DNA of 64,000 nt from Pantoea sp. Mb-10 (GTDB lineage Bacteria > Pseudomonadota > Gammaproteobacteria > Enterobacterales > Enterobacteriaceae). The DNA is taken from NCBI RefSeq assembly GCF_021272205.1, contig NZ_JAJSDX010000003.1:62001-126000 (forward strand), written 5' to 3'. Shown piece by piece: positions 1-13,027 of the stretch (positions are counted from its first letter, which is position 1; every line of letters starts with the position of its first letter). The notes under the pieces are model-generated. The model ran no database searches. It was given only the letters and a program-made list of their open reading frames with translations, and was not told where the DNA came from. Position numbers and translations under genes: made by a program.

Positions 1-177
1 TACCAGAATATCGCCCAGCGAGGTCTCCCGATCGGCCAGCTTTTCCCAGGTGTGCTTGGTGTCGCACCAGCTACAGCCCACCGGACATCCCTGCAAGCGG
101 ATGAACAGCGCCGGTACGCCGGTGTAGAACCCTTCGCCCTGTAAGGTCTGGAACATTTCGTTAATCGGGTAGAACAT
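1..177 (-). CDS. queE: 7-carboxy-7-deazaguanine synthase QueE, N-terminal part
   Basis: Only the first 59 codons lie in the window; the gene continues past base 1. The product is a radical SAM enzyme that makes 7-carboxy-7-deazaguanine for queuosine biosynthesis. The visible residues start MFYPINEMFQTLQGEG and contain the CPVGCSWC cluster (Cys31, Cys35, Cys38, a CX3CX2C spacing) that binds the 4Fe-4S centre, followed by DTKHTWEKL, very close to E. coli QueE. The start is the ATG at 177. It lies downstream of eno on the same strand, but the eno terminator at 262-286 separates them, so it probably has its own promoter in 178-260. Confidence 0.93.
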   Translation of the reverse strand, partial: MFYPINEMFQTLQGEGFYTGVPALFIRLQGCPVGCSWCDTKHTWEKLADRETSLGDILV

Positions 178-261
178 TTTTTACTCGTATCTGAAATTGG
201 GGGCGCAGATTATGGCAGATTTTCCACGGCGCTTCACTGTCGCATTGTGCGCTATAACGCA

Positions 262-286
262 AAAGCCCCGCACAAGGCGGGGCTTT
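262..286 (-). terminator. Rho-independent terminator after eno
   Basis: A perfect 10-bp stem (262-271 with 277-286, loop of 5) reads GC-rich and ends in four T on the minus strand, 40 bases after the eno stop. The stem ends are A/T on both sides, so it could work in either direction. Confidence 0.85.
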
Positions 287-325
287 CACAACGGCGATGC
301 TGCATGCAGCAGCATCAGCAGGCGA

Positions 326-1648
<1,323 letters not shown>

Positions 1649-1667
1649 TCAATCCTAAGACAAACAA

Positions 1668-1686
1668 CGCGCGAAAAGTTCGCGCG
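1668..1686 (-). terminator. Hairpin in the pyrG-eno gap
   Basis: An 8-bp stem of CGCGCGAA and its complement, with a 3-base loop, sits between the pyrG stop and the eno start. On the minus strand it is followed by TGTTTGTCT, so it could be a weak terminator or a processing and stability element that sets the eno to pyrG ratio. The function is inferred from shape and place only. Confidence 0.4.
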
Positions 1687-1701
1687 CTGTTCGTTAAACT
1701 T

Positions 1702-3354
<1,653 letters not shown>

Positions 3355-3589
3355 TTAGGTTTAAAGACGGTGGAATAACCAGGACGGGAAAACAGTATAC
3401 CCGAAGTCGTCCGCAGCCACAATTGATGAATCACACCATCCTCCCACGCATTGCAGTCTGCAACATAGCCGATAACCTCGCATTGAAATTTGACCTGCGT
3501 CACAAACTAAGGCAAAAGCTGAATCGAGTAAGCGCAGACGTCCACTTTATGCACAGCGCAGGAATAATCACGCACGCTGCCCCTGAAGG

Positions 3590-4381
3590 CTACCCCTTGT
3601 TTTCACCCGCTTTAACCTGCTGCCACGCTGCTTCCATCTGCGCCAGCGTCGCCTGCGCCATGGTGAGGCCCTGCTGCGCGACAATCGCCTCGACTTCGCG
3701 GAAACGACGCTCAAATTTGTCGTTGGCTTTCTGCAGCGCCACTTCGGCTTTGCTGCCCAGATGGCGTGAAAGGTTGACCGTAGCAAACAGCAAGTCGCCA
3801 ATCTCCTCTTCAAGCTTGTCGGTATCGATCACCGCCTGCTGCGCTTCGTGCATCACTTCATCAATTTCTTCATGCACTTTATCCAACACCGGCCCCAGGC
3901 TGTCCCAGTCAAAGCCGACGCTGCTACAGCGCTTCTGGATTTTGTGCGCCCGCATCAGCGCCGGCAGGGCTTTGGGGATATCATCCAGCGCCGAATGCTG
4001 GGATTTCTCCGCCCGCTCACGCTGTTTTATCGCTTCCCAGTTGCGCAGTACCGCCTGCGCGTTTTCCGCTTTTTCATCACCGAAGATGTGCGGGTGACGT
4101 CGCTCCAGCTTGTCACTGATCGCGTGACAGATGTCATCAAAATCAAAGCGCTGCTGCTCGGCCCCCATTTGGGCATAGAACACCACCTGAAACAGCAGGT
4201 CGCCGAGTTCTCCGCGCAGATCGTCAAAATCCTCGCGTTGGATAGCGTCCAGCACTTCATACGTCTCTTCCAGCGTGTAAGGCGCGATAGAGGTAAAGGT
4301 CTGCTCCCGATCCCACGGACAGCCGCGCGCCGGATCGCGCAGGGTTTGCATAATGGTCAGAAGCCGATCGATGGCAGTCAT
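3590..4381 (-). CDS. mazG: Nucleoside triphosphate pyrophosphohydrolase MazG
   Basis: Hydrolyses (d)NTPs to monophosphate and pyrophosphate and is known to moderate ppGpp-linked starvation responses in E. coli. The 263-residue protein has the two tandem MazG helical domains. The first has its acidic helices in TLEETYEVLDAI and GELGDLLFQVV; the second in VHEEIDEVMHEA and LEEEIGDLLFATV, which bind Mg2+. The start is the ATG at 4381 (MTAIDRLLTIMQTLRDP). It lies directly downstream of relA, the same order as in E. coli although without a mazEF toxin pair between them. The relA terminator at 4404-4430 suggests partly separate transcription. Confidence 0.96.
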   Translation of the reverse strand: MTAIDRLLTIMQTLRDPARGCPWDREQTFTSIAPYTLEETYEVLDAIQREDFDDLRGELGDLLFQVVFYAQMGAEQQRFDFDDICHAISDKLERRHPHIFGDEKAENAQAVLRNWEAIKQRERAEKSQHSALDDIPKALPALMRAHKIQKRCSSVGFDWDSLGPVLDKVHEEIDEVMHEAQQAVIDTDKLEEEIGDLLFATVNLSRHLGSKAEVALQKANDKFERRFREVEAIVAQQGLTMAQATLAQMEAAWQQVKAGENKG

Positions 4382-4403
4382 GGGATTTCCTCAAATTTTA
4401 CGA

Positions 4404-4430
4404 TAAAAAAGGCCGCCGGTAAGGCGACCT
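4404..4430 (-). terminator. Rho-independent terminator after relA
   Basis: On the minus strand an imperfect GC-rich stem (AGGTCGCC with GGCGGCCT, loop TTACC) ends in six T. It starts 28 bases after the relA stop and just upstream of mazG. Confidence 0.8.
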
Positions 4431-4458
4431 GTGAGTACGGTCCGCTGCGCAAAAACGC

Positions 4459-6693
4459 TTAATTCAGGCGGCGGGCATCAATGATATCCGGCACCTGATT
4501 CAGGCGTGCCAGCACCCGACCCAGCACCTGCTGGTTATAGATTTCAATGTCCATGTCGATGGTGGCGAGCTGCTTTTTGGTGTCGCTGCGGCTGGAAACG
4601 CCCAGCACGTTGACCTTTTCATTAGCCAAAATTGTGGTGATATCCCGCAGCAGGCCGCTGCGATCGTTGGCGGTGACGCGCACCACCAGCGAATAGCCGC
4701 TGGAGTAGCTCTCGCCCCATACGGCATCCACGATGCGCTCTGGCGCGTGCGAAATCAGCTCGCTCAGCTGGTCACAATCGGCACGGTGGATGGAGATACC
4801 GCGCCCCTGCGTAATGAAGCCTACGATATCGTCACCGGGAATCGGCTGGCAGCAGCGGGCAATGTGGTGCAGCAGATTGCCGACGCCCTCAACCACCACG
4901 CGGCCGCTCTCCTTACGCGACGACGCAGGCTGATACGACTTCTGCGTCAGCTGGCGCAGCGCCTCGCGATCTTGCTCTTCCGCGCTCGGCTTGTGCAGCT
5001 TGGCCTGCAGGAAGTTCACCATCTGATTCAGGCGAATATCGCCGCCGCCAATCATCGCCAGCAGCTCGTCCTGCGAACTCACGTTATAGCGCGGCAGCAA
5101 GACTTTCTCCGCCTCGCGCATGCTGATGTCGAGCTGGCTCAGCTCGCTGTCGAGAATCTGACGGCCCGCCTGAATATTCTTGTCGCGATCCTGCTTGCGG
5201 AACCAGGCGTGGACTTTGGAGCGCCCGCGGCTGGTGGTGATATAGCCGAGATTGGGGTTAAGCCAATCGCGGCTAGGATTCGGCTGCTTCTGGGTGATGA
5301 TCTCAATCTGATCGCCCATCTGCAGCTGATAGGTAAAGGGCACAATGCGTCCGCTGATTTTCGCGCCAATGCAGCGATGACCGATATCACTATGAATGTG
5401 ATAGGCAAAATCCAGCGGCGTGGAGCCGGCAGGCAGATCCACCACGTCGCCTTTGGGCGTAAACACGTAGACGCGATCGTCGAACACCTGGCTGCGCACC
5501 TCCTCCAGCATTTCGCCGGAGTCGGCCATCTCTTCCTGCCAGCTAATCAGGCGACGCAGCCACGCAATGCGCTCTTCGTGCCCGGCGGCACCGCGCGCGC
5601 TGCTGGCGGTGGGCCCTTCTTTGTATTTCCAGTGCGCGGCCACGCCCAGCTCCGCATCTTCATGCATCTGACGCGTGCGGATCTGGATTTCCACGGTTTT
5701 TCCCTGCGGACCCAGCACCACGGTGTGGATTGACTGGTAGCCGTTGGGCTTGGGGTTGGCGACATAGTCGTCAAACTCGCTTGGCAGGTGGCGATAAAGC
5801 GTATGCACCGTGCCCAGCGCGCCGTAACAATCCTGCAGACGCTCGGCAACGATACGCACGGCGCGCACGTCAAACAGTTCATCGAACGCCAGCGATTTTT
5901 TCTGCATCTTGCGCCAGATGCTGTAGATATGTTTGGGACGGCCATACACTTCTGCGCGCACGCCCTCTTTCTGCATCTCTTTCCGCAGGTTATCCACGAA
6001 GTTTTCGATGTACTGTTCGCGGTCGATGCGGCGCTCATGCAGCAGTTTGGCAATACGCTTGTATTCGTCCGGATGCAGGTAGCGGAAGCAGTAATCTTCC
6101 AGTTCCCATTTGAGCTGGCCGATGCCCAAGCGGTTCGCCAGCGGCGCGTAGATATTGGTACTCTCTTTGGCCGCGAGCACGCGCTCGTCTTCCGGCGCGT
6201 CCTTCATTTCGCGCAGATGCGCAATGCGCTCGGCCAGCTTGATAACCACGCAGCGGAAATCTTCCACCATCGCTAACAGCATGCGGCGCACGTTATCGAC
6301 CTGCTCGGAGGCCATGGAGTCGTTGTGGATAGCTTTTAGCTGGCGAATGGCGTCCATGTCGCGCACGCCGTGCACCAGCGAGACGATGCCCTTGCCAAAC
6401 GCCTCCTCCAGCGCGTCCTCGCTAACCACGTCGGCGTTGGCGAGCGGAAACAGCAGCGCGGCGCGGAGGCTATCGATGTCCATACTGAGCATGGTCAGTA
6501 TTTCCACCATCTCAATACCGCGCCACAGCAGCAGAGGTTGATCGGGATGACCGTGCGTTTCGGCTTCACAGTAGCGCCATGTTTCCGCCAATCGCTCACA
6601 GGATTGCGGATTAGTAATACTTAAGCTGGCTATCCACTGGTCGAGGGCAAACTCCCCCGCCGTATTCAAATGCGCACTTCTAACCGCAACCAT
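4459..6693 (-). CDS. relA: GTP pyrophosphokinase RelA, (p)ppGpp synthetase I
   Basis: Ribosome-associated enzyme that makes (p)ppGpp when uncharged tRNA occupies the A site (stringent response). It has 744 residues, the E. coli length. Domain order: a degenerate HD hydrolase domain lacking a proper HD pair (FPLANADVVSEDALEEAFG), the synthetase domain with RPKHIYSIWRKMQKK and GYQSIHTVVLG, a TGS domain (DRVYVFTPKGDVVDLPAGST), a zinc-finger segment with HHIARCCQPIPGD and HRADCDQL, and a C-terminal ACT domain. The ATG at 6693 gives MVAVRSAHLN, as in relatives. It is 32 bases downstream of rlmD, probably in one transcript. Confidence 0.97.
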   Translation of the reverse strand: MVAVRSAHLNTAGEFALDQWIASLSITNPQSCERLAETWRYCEAETHGHPDQPLLLWRGIEMVEILTMLSMDIDSLRAALLFPLANADVVSEDALEEAFGKGIVSLVHGVRDMDAIRQLKAIHNDSMASEQVDNVRRMLLAMVEDFRCVVIKLAERIAHLREMKDAPEDERVLAAKESTNIYAPLANRLGIGQLKWELEDYCFRYLHPDEYKRIAKLLHERRIDREQYIENFVDNLRKEMQKEGVRAEVYGRPKHIYSIWRKMQKKSLAFDELFDVRAVRIVAERLQDCYGALGTVHTLYRHLPSEFDDYVANPKPNGYQSIHTVVLGPQGKTVEIQIRTRQMHEDAELGVAAHWKYKEGPTASSARGAAGHEERIAWLRRLISWQEEMADSGEMLEEVRSQVFDDRVYVFTPKGDVVDLPAGSTPLDFAYHIHSDIGHRCIGAKISGRIVPFTYQLQMGDQIEIITQKQPNPSRDWLNPNLGYITTSRGRSKVHAWFRKQDRDKNIQAGRQILDSELSQLDISMREAEKVLLPRYNVSSQDELLAMIGGGDIRLNQMVNFLQAKLHKPSAEEQDREALRQLTQKSYQPASSRKESGRVVVEGVGNLLHHIARCCQPIPGDDIVGFITQGRGISIHRADCDQLSELISHAPERIVDAVWGESYSSGYSLVVRVTANDRSGLLRDITTILANEKVNVLGVSSRSDTKKQLATIDMDIEIYNQQVLGRVLARLNQVPDIIDARRLN

Positions 6694-6725
6694 ATCCTCT
6701 CCTGCCGTAATGATGTTGCCGTCGC

Positions 6726-8042
6726 TTACTCTTTGCTAAACAGCACCATGGATTCGAGATGACGGGTATGGGGAAACATATCCAGCATCACGACCTTTTC
6801 CAAATGGTAGCCCGCCGACAGCAATACCTGACTGTCGCGCGCGAGTGTGGTGGGATTACAGGACACATAGACCACACGCTGCGGCGCAAGTTTAACGATA
6901 TGCGCCATCACGCCTGCGGCTCCGGCGCGCGCCGGGTCCAGTAATACCTTGTTAAAGCCCTGACGCGCCCACGCCTGGTGGGTGACATCCTCTTCCAGAT
7001 TATGCTGGAAAAAGCGGACGTGACTCAGGTTATTCCGCTGTGCATTATACTCTGCCTGACGCACTAATGCTGCAACCCCCTCCACACCCACCGCAATTTG
7101 TACGCGCTTTCCTATCGGTAATGTGAAGTTGCCCATGCCGCAAAACAGATCCAGTACGCGGTCGGCGGGCTGCAAATCTAGCCACGCCAGCGCGGTCGAT
7201 ACCATCTGCTGATTGACCTCCGCGTTGACCTGAATGAAATCCTGCGGATGAAACTGCAGCGTCAGATCGTGGATGCGATAAAAGGGTTCGCCGTCACCGA
7301 TGCGCTGCGGGTGAGCGCTGCCATCGTCCAGCCACAGCATCAGCTGGTGCTTATGCGAAAAGCGTTCCAATTCAGCACGATCCCCGGCGCTCAGGGGATC
7401 GAGGTGACGCAGCACCATCAGCGGCCCGTTATCGGCCAACACCAGTTCCACGTGGCCCAGTCGTCTCACGGCCTGTAAGCCGCTTAAGCAGTGGTGCAAC
7501 GGCAGCAGCAACGCCTCAAGCTGGGGCACCAAAACGGGGCACTGCTTCACCGCGACAATGTCGTTGCTTGCCGCCTGACGAAAGCCCATGAGCAAGCGCT
7601 GCTGTTTGGGCTGCCACTGCAACCCCAGCCGGGCACGGCGGCGATAGCCCCAGTGACTGCCGCTGAGGATGGCATCGACCGTCACTGGTGACGCGCCCTC
7701 TCGGCCCAGCAGCCGGCTCAACGCCCGCGCTTTGCTCGCCTGTTGCAGCGCAATCGACGCGTGCTGCTGCTGGCAGCCGCCGCACACGCCAAAGTGCACG
7801 CAGCGTGGCGTCTCGCGCTCGGCGCTGGGATGATGGATTTTTACGGCTTTGGCGCGTGAGAATTGTCGTTTATCCTCCAACACCGTGACGTCGGCCTGCT
7901 CGTCCGGCAGCGCGCCGCTCACGAACATCGCTTTGCCATTATGGCGCGCTACGCCCTGACCAAAGGGATCGAGATCCTCGACCGTGACGGTGATCCGCTG
8001 CTTGGTCGTCACACGCTGTTTTGCGGAGTAAAATTGCGCCAT
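6726..8042 (-). CDS. rlmD: 23S rRNA (uracil1939-C5)-methyltransferase RlmD
   Basis: Adds the C5 methyl of m5U1939 in 23S rRNA. The product has 438 residues. A TRAM domain at the N terminus is followed by the 4Fe-4S cysteines in [10 protein letters not shown] (Cys81, Cys87, Cys90; the fourth is in VKQCPV). The Rossmann methyltransferase domain has [13 protein letters not shown] for SAM and [13 protein letters not shown] with the catalytic cysteine. The reading frame is open 57 codons further upstream, but I choose the ATG at 8042 because [10 protein letters not shown] matches the E. coli start. The upstream extension is low complexity and overlaps the barA promoter region. It is divergent from barA. 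Confidence 0.95.
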   Translation of the reverse strand: MAQFYSAKQRVTTKQRITVTVEDLDPFGQGVARHNGKAMFVSGALPDEQADVTVLEDKRQFSRAKAVKIHHPSAERETPRCVHFGVCGGCQQQHASIALQQASKARALSRLLGREGASPVTVDAILSGSHWGYRRRARLGLQWQPKQQRLLMGFRQAASNDIVAVKQCPVLVPQLEALLLPLHHCLSGLQAVRRLGHVELVLADNGPLMVLRHLDPLSAGDRAELERFSHKHQLMLWLDDGSAHPQRIGDGEPFYRIHDLTLQFHPQDFIQVNAEVNQQMVSTALAWLDLQPADRVLDLFCGMGNFTLPIGKRVQIAVGVEGVAALVRQAEYNAQRNNLSHVRFFQHNLEEDVTHQAWARQGFNKVLLDPARAGAAGVMAHIVKLAPQRVVYVSCNPTTLARDSQVLLSAGYHLEKVVMLDMFPHTRHLESMVLFSKE

Positions 8043-8133
8043 AGTATTGTGAATTCTCACTATAAGTCGGTGTGCTGCCACGCATGGGGCGCGCACAGGA
8101 ATGAAAAATGCCAAGAGCGACCAGGCCACAATT

Positions 8134-10866
8134 ATGACCAAATACAGCCTGCGGGCGCGAATGATGATTTTAATACTGGCGCCAACCCTGATGATCGGCC
8201 TGCTGCTCAGCACCTTCTTTGTGGTTCATCGCTACAACGAATTGCAGCATCAGGTCCGCGATGCGGGCGCCAATATTATCGAACCGCTGGCGGTATCCAG
8301 CGAGTACGGCATGACATGGCATAACCGGGATTCAATTCGCGCTCTGGTCAGTCTGCTGCACCGTCGCCACTCCGATATTGTCCGTTCCATTACGGTTTTC
8401 GACAACCATAATCGCGTTTACGTCACCTCCAACAGCAATCAAAACATCGCGCTATTGCAAAAAGAGGATCCCGCCTCGCTGCAGGAAGGCGTATCGGAAG
8501 AGCGCCATGGCAATCTGATGGTGCTGCGTACGCCGATCGTCGCCGAAGGCTATTCAGTGGATGAGCCGTCGGACGAAGAGGCAAAACCTGACGGCAATCC
8601 GCTGGGGTATGTGGCGATTGCGTTGGATCTACAATCGGTGCGGCTGGCGCAGTACAAAGAGGTATTTGTTGCCACGCTGCTGCTGCTGTTTTGCCTGTGC
8701 ATCGCGATGCTGTTTGCCTATCGGCTGATGCGCGATGTAACCGGACCTATCCGCAATATGGTCTCCACCGTGGACCGCATCCGCCGCGGCCAGCTCGACA
8801 GCCGCGTCGAGGGTTACATGTTGGGGGAACTGAGCATTTTGAAGAATGGCATCAACGCGATGGCCATGTCGCTCACCGCCTACCACGAAGAGATGCAGCA
8901 GAATATCGACCAGGCCACCTATGACCTGCGTGAAACGCTGGAGCAGCTGGAAATTCAAAACGTTGAGCTGGATCTGGCCAAAAAACGCGCCCAGGAAGCC
9001 GCGCGTATCAAGTCCGAGTTTCTTGCCAATATGTCCCATGAGCTGCGCACGCCGCTCAACGGCGTCATTGGCTTTACGCGCCAGATGCTCAAAACCGGCC
9101 TCAGCACTAACCAGCGCGATTATATGACCACTATTGAACGCTCGGCGATCAATCTGTTGAGCATCATCAATGACGTGCTGGACTTCTCCAAACTCGAGGC
9201 GGGAAAACTGGTGCTGGAATCGATTCCCTTCCCGCTGCGCGCCACGCTGGATGAGACGCTGGTGCTGCTGGCCCCTTCCGCGCACGAAAAAGGGTTGGAG
9301 ATCACCGTGTGTCTGGAAAAACAGGTGCCGGACAATGTGATTGGCGATCCGCTGCGCCTGCAGCAAATCCTGATTAACCTGATCGGTAATGCGATCAAAT
9401 TTACCGAGCGCGGTCATATCGATCTGCGCGTTGAACTGCGCAGTCTCAGCGGCACCCGCGTTGGGCTGGAGCTTCAGGTGCACGACACCGGCATCGGCAT
9501 TTCCGAGCAGCAGCAGACGCAGCTGTTCCAGGCGTTTCGCCAGGCGGACGCCAGCATTTCACGGCGACACGGCGGCACTGGGCTTGGCCTGGTGATTACC
9601 CAAAAGCTGGTCAAAGAGATGGGCGGGGAAATCGCCTTCTCCAGCCAGCCGAATCAGGGGTCGATTTTCCGCGTGCACATTCAGCTCGATCTGAATCCGA
9701 ATGCACCGGCCATCCCCCGCGTGCTGGACGATCTGCGCGCCACGCGCCTGGCCTATGTTGAACCGCATGCGGCAGTCGCCAAGGTGGTGCAAGAAATGTT
9801 GAGCATCACACCGCTACAGGTCACGCATTTCGCCAGCCTGGATGAGATGCCCGAGCAGCGTTTCCCGCTGCTGTTGATGGGCCTGCCAGTCAATCCGCCC
9901 TATTCCACGCCCCTTCCCGATGCGCTGATTGCGCAGCTGCGCGCGCGGGCCGACCAGGTGCTGCTGGCGCTGCCGGGCGAAATGATGCTCTATGCTGACG
10001 ATCTGCGGGCGCGCGGCGTTGCAGGCTGTATTGCTAAACCGGTTTCGCTGACGCGCCTGCTGCCGATGCTGTTGGATCTGCCCAACGGCCATCGCGCCGC
10101 CGCCCACGGCGATGCGCGCCTCCCGCTAACGGTCATGGCGGTGGATGATAATCCCGCTAATTTAAAACTGATTGGCACGCTGCTGGAGGAGCAAGTGCAG
10201 CACATTCTGCTCTGCGATAACGCCGCCCAGGCCATTCACCAAGCCAAGCAGCACAAGCTGGACGTGATTTTAATGGATATCCAGATGCCAGAGATCGACG
10301 GCATCCGCGCCAGTGAGATTATCCGCAGCCTGCCGCTGCATGCGCAGACGCCGATTGTGGCCGTCACCGCCCATGCCCTGGACGGGGAACGCGAACAGCT
10401 GATCAGCGCCGGGATGAATGACTATCTGGCGAAGCCGATTGACGAGGACAAGCTTAGCCAGCTGCTGCGGCGCTATGCGCCCGTTGGCGCGCTCTCGGCG
10501 ATAATGCCCCCTGCGTTGCCGCCGTCACTTGATTGGCCGCTGGCGCTGCGTCAGGCGGCGAATAAGCCTGCGCTGGCGCGCGATCTGCTACAAATGCTGT
10601 TGGATTTTATGCCCGAGGTTGAGACGCGCGTGGCGAACGGTATTGCTGCAAACGACGTGGTTAGCCTGCGTGAAACGATTCATAAACTGCACGGCAGCGC
10701 CAGCTACAGCGGCGTGCCGCGCCTTAAGCAGCTGTGTCAGCAGTTAGAAAGAAGCTTGCATCAGGCAAGTGATATCGCCGCGCTGGAGCCAGAGCTGCTG
10801 GAGCTGTGCGATGAAATGGACAACGTGGCGCGCGAAGCGCGGCGGGTACTGGCCGCAGAAGGCTAA
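8134..10866 (+). CDS. barA: Hybrid sensor histidine kinase BarA
   Basis: Inner-membrane tripartite sensor kinase that phosphorylates UvrY. In E. coli it responds to short-chain carboxylates and turns on the CsrB and CsrC RNAs. The 910-residue protein has two membrane segments (about 10-31 and 174-196) around a periplasmic sensor, a HAMP domain, a dimerisation domain with His302 in [12 protein letters not shown], the ATPase domain (GNAIKF, DTGIGI, GGTGLGL), a receiver with Asp715 in LMDIQMP and a C-terminal HPt domain with His850 in [11 protein letters not shown]. The frame opens at 8101, but the ATG at 8134 matches the E. coli start [11 protein letters not shown]. The csrB gene that this pathway controls lies 11 kb away. 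Confidence 0.96.
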   Translation: MTKYSLRARMMILILAPTLMIGLLLSTFFVVHRYNELQHQVRDAGANIIEPLAVSSEYGMTWHNRDSIRALVSLLHRRHSDIVRSITVFDNHNRVYVTSNSNQNIALLQKEDPASLQEGVSEERHGNLMVLRTPIVAEGYSVDEPSDEEAKPDGNPLGYVAIALDLQSVRLAQYKEVFVATLLLLFCLCIAMLFAYRLMRDVTGPIRNMVSTVDRIRRGQLDSRVEGYMLGELSILKNGINAMAMSLTAYHEEMQQNIDQATYDLRETLEQLEIQNVELDLAKKRAQEAARIKSEFLANMSHELRTPLNGVIGFTRQMLKTGLSTNQRDYMTTIERSAINLLSIINDVLDFSKLEAGKLVLESIPFPLRATLDETLVLLAPSAHEKGLEITVCLEKQVPDNVIGDPLRLQQILINLIGNAIKFTERGHIDLRVELRSLSGTRVGLELQVHDTGIGISEQQQTQLFQAFRQADASISRRHGGTGLGLVITQKLVKEMGGEIAFSSQPNQGSIFRVHIQLDLNPNAPAIPRVLDDLRATRLAYVEPHAAVAKVVQEMLSITPLQVTHFASLDEMPEQRFPLLLMGLPVNPPYSTPLPDALIAQLRARADQVLLALPGEMMLYADDLRARGVAGCIAKPVSLTRLLPMLLDLPNGHRAAAHGDARLPLTVMAVDDNPANLKLIGTLLEEQVQHILLCDNAAQAIHQAKQHKLDVILMDIQMPEIDGIRASEIIRSLPLHAQTPIVAVTAHALDGEREQLISAGMNDYLAKPIDEDKLSQLLRRYAPVGALSAIMPPALPPSLDWPLALRQAANKPALARDLLQMLLDFMPEVETRVANGIAANDVVSLRETIHKLHGSASYSGVPRLKQLCQQLERSLHQASDIAALEPELLELCDEMDNVAREARRVLAAEG

Positions 10867-10899
10867 GCGCCGATCCCGCCGGTGGGCAATGCGCCTGGG

Positions 10900-12039
10900 T
10901 TAGAGTTGCTGGCCGATGCGCAGGGTGGCTGCCACGTTGCGCGCGGTGAGGCGCACGTTCTGCGCCGCATTCGCCAGCGCATCTTCCAGCGTGCCCACGC
11001 TAAACAGCACGCTGTAGACTGCGTCCAGGCCATGCTCATGCACCACGCCGACGTCGGCGGTTAAACTGCCCGCAATGCCAATCACCGGTTTGTCGAACCG
11101 TTTGGCAACCTGCGCCACGCCAATCGGCACCTTGCCGTTGATACTTTGGCTGTCGATGCGCCCTTCGCCGGTGATCACCAGATCGGCGTCCTCAACCTGC
11201 TCCGCCAGGCCCAGTGCTTCGGTGACGATCTCAATACCGCGACGCAGCTCCGCCTGACAAAACGCATGCAGCGCCGCGCCCATGCCGCCCGCCGCACCGC
11301 CGCCCGCAATGTCGAGCACATCGCGATCCAGATCGCGCTGAATGATCTGCGCGAAATGCGCCAGCGCCCGGTCCAGCTGCGCCACGCGCTCCGGCGTAGC
11401 GCCTTTTTGCGGGCCAAAGATCGCCGACGCCCCTTTCTCACCGATCAACGTATTGGTGACGTCGCAGGCCACTTCAATGCGGCACCGGGCGAGACGCGCA
11501 TCCAGCTGCGCGATATCGATACGCGCCAGCGCTGGCAGCGCGCCGCCGCCGAAGCCAATTTGCCGCTCTTGCGCATCCAGCAGGCGGGCCCCCAGCGCCT
11601 GCACCATACCGGCGCCGCCATCGTTGGTGGCGCTGCCACCAATGCCGATGATGATATGCCCGACGCCGCGATCCAGCGCGTTCTTGATCAGCTCACCGGT
11701 GCCAAAAGAGGTGGTAATCAGCGGATTGCGTTGTGTCGCGGGTACCAGCTCCAGGCCACTGGCGGCCGCCATTTCAATAAACGCCGTACCTGCGTCGCCT
11801 GACAGCCCGTAAAACGCGTCTACGGGCTGCCCCAGCGGTCCAGTGACGGTTAACCGAATAATTTGTCCCTGGGTCGCGGCCACCATCGCGTCCACCGTGC
11901 CTTCCCCGCCATCGGCGACCGGAATTTTGACAAATTCAGCGGTGGGAAATATTTCGCGAAACCCTGCTTCAATAGCGGTAGCCACTGCCAGGGCCGATAA
12001 ACTCTCTTTGTATGAATCCGGAGCGATGACAATTTTCAT
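10900..12039 (-). CDS. garK: Glycerate 2-kinase
   Basis: Phosphorylates D-glycerate to 2-phosphoglycerate, the step that passes galactarate and glucarate carbon into glycolysis. The 379-residue protein aligns throughout with E. coli GarK: MKIVIAPDSYKESLSA start, VADGGEGTVDAM, GIGGSATNDGGAGM and TGEGRIDSQS motifs. The frame extends 23 codons upstream, but the ATG at 12039 gives the conserved start. It is the last gene of the gudP-gudX-gudD-garL-garR-garK run, 84 bases after garR and tail-to-tail with barA. GlxK from allantoin catabolism is a close paralogue, but the neighbours favour GarK. Confidence 0.93.
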   Translation of the reverse strand: MKIVIAPDSYKESLSALAVATAIEAGFREIFPTAEFVKIPVADGGEGTVDAMVAATQGQIIRLTVTGPLGQPVDAFYGLSGDAGTAFIEMAAASGLELVPATQRNPLITTSFGTGELIKNALDRGVGHIIIGIGGSATNDGGAGMVQALGARLLDAQERQIGFGGGALPALARIDIAQLDARLARCRIEVACDVTNTLIGEKGASAIFGPQKGATPERVAQLDRALAHFAQIIQRDLDRDVLDIAGGGAAGGMGAALHAFCQAELRRGIEIVTEALGLAEQVEDADLVITGEGRIDSQSINGKVPIGVAQVAKRFDKPVIGIAGSLTADVGVVHEHGLDAVYSVLFSVGTLEDALANAAQNVRLTARNVAATLRIGQQL

Positions 12040-12123
12040 AGGCAATCCGAGCGCGTAAGGGAAGCGGAACCGTCGTCCGGCTAAAGCTAAGCGGCCCGAC
12101 AGTGGCACATGCCGGGCCCGCGG

Positions 12124-13008
12124 CTACCGAGCGATCGTGACCTGGGCTAATTTTTCATAATAGCAGGCCAGCGCGCTGTGGTCGGAAGTGCCCTTACCGT
12201 CTGCTTTCAGCGCCTGCATCATCTCCATCACCGCCGCCGTCAGCGGCAGCTGCGCGCCGATGCCATGCGAGGTATCCAGCGCGTTCGCCAGATCTTTAAT
12301 GTGCAGGTCAATGCGAAAGCCTGGCTTGAAGTTGCGATCCAGCACCATCGGCGCTTTGGCCTCCAGAACGGTGCTGCCCGCGAGGCCTCCGCGGATCGCC
12401 TGGAACACGTTTTCCGGATCAACACCGGCTTTGGTTGCCAGCGACAGCGCTTCTGACATCGCCGCGATGTTTAGCGCCACGATCACCTGATTGGCCAGCT
12501 TCGTGACATTGCCTGCGCCAATCTCTCCGGTATGTACCACCGATCCCGCCATGGCTTTCAGGATGTCGTAGCAACCGTCAAAGAGCGCGCGATCGCCGCC
12601 GACCATCACCGACAGCGTACCGTCAATGGCCTTGGGCTCACCGCCGCTGACCGGCGCGTCCAGCATCTTGATGCCCTTTTCGGCCAGCGCGTCGTGGATC
12701 TCACGGCTCGCCAGCGGCGCAATCGAACTCATGTCGATCACCACTAAGCCCGGGCGCGCGCCCGCCACAATGCCGTCGGCGCCCAGGCATACCGCTTTGA
12801 CCTGCGGCGAGTTGGGCACCATGGTGATCACCACGTCTACCTGCTCAGCCATCTCTTTGGCGGTTCTAGCCACCCGGGCCCCCAGTGCCACCAGTTCGGC
12901 TTCATTTTCCGGATGGTGATCGCGCACCACCAGCGAATAACCGGCTTTCACCAGGTTTTTACTCATCGGTTTGCCCATAATGCCCAGGCCGATAAATCCA
13001 ATTTTCAT
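12124..13008 (-). CDS. garR: 2-hydroxy-3-oxopropionate (tartronate semialdehyde) reductase
   Basis: Reduces tartronate semialdehyde to D-glycerate with NAD(P)H. The 294-residue protein belongs to the beta-hydroxyacid dehydrogenase family. The Rossmann dinucleotide site is at the N terminus (IGFIGLGIMGKPMSKNL, about 3-19); the substrate-binding signature is LDAPVSGGEPKAIDGTLSVM, and the catalytic lysine lies in GAGNVTKLANQ. The C-terminal helical domain is complete. It lies between garL and garK, with 19 bases to garL, and its substrate is the product of the GarL aldolase. Confidence 0.95.
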   Translation of the reverse strand: MKIGFIGLGIMGKPMSKNLVKAGYSLVVRDHHPENEAELVALGARVARTAKEMAEQVDVVITMVPNSPQVKAVCLGADGIVAGARPGLVVIDMSSIAPLASREIHDALAEKGIKMLDAPVSGGEPKAIDGTLSVMVGGDRALFDGCYDILKAMAGSVVHTGEIGAGNVTKLANQVIVALNIAAMSEALSLATKAGVDPENVFQAIRGGLAGSTVLEAKAPMVLDRNFKPGFRIDLHIKDLANALDTSHGIGAQLPLTAAVMEMMQALKADGKGTSDHSALACYYEKLAQVTIAR

Positions 13009-13027
13009 TGCCTTTCCTCTTGGTCAG

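Noticed and set aside
4747..5733. A 328-codon open frame opposite relA
   Set aside because: It is a shadow of relA in a GC-rich gene, with no ribosome-binding site or recognisable domain.
8043..8213. A 57-residue N-terminal extension of RlmD
   Set aside because: It is not conserved, would span the barA promoter region and overlap the barA start; the ATG at 8042 matches E. coli.
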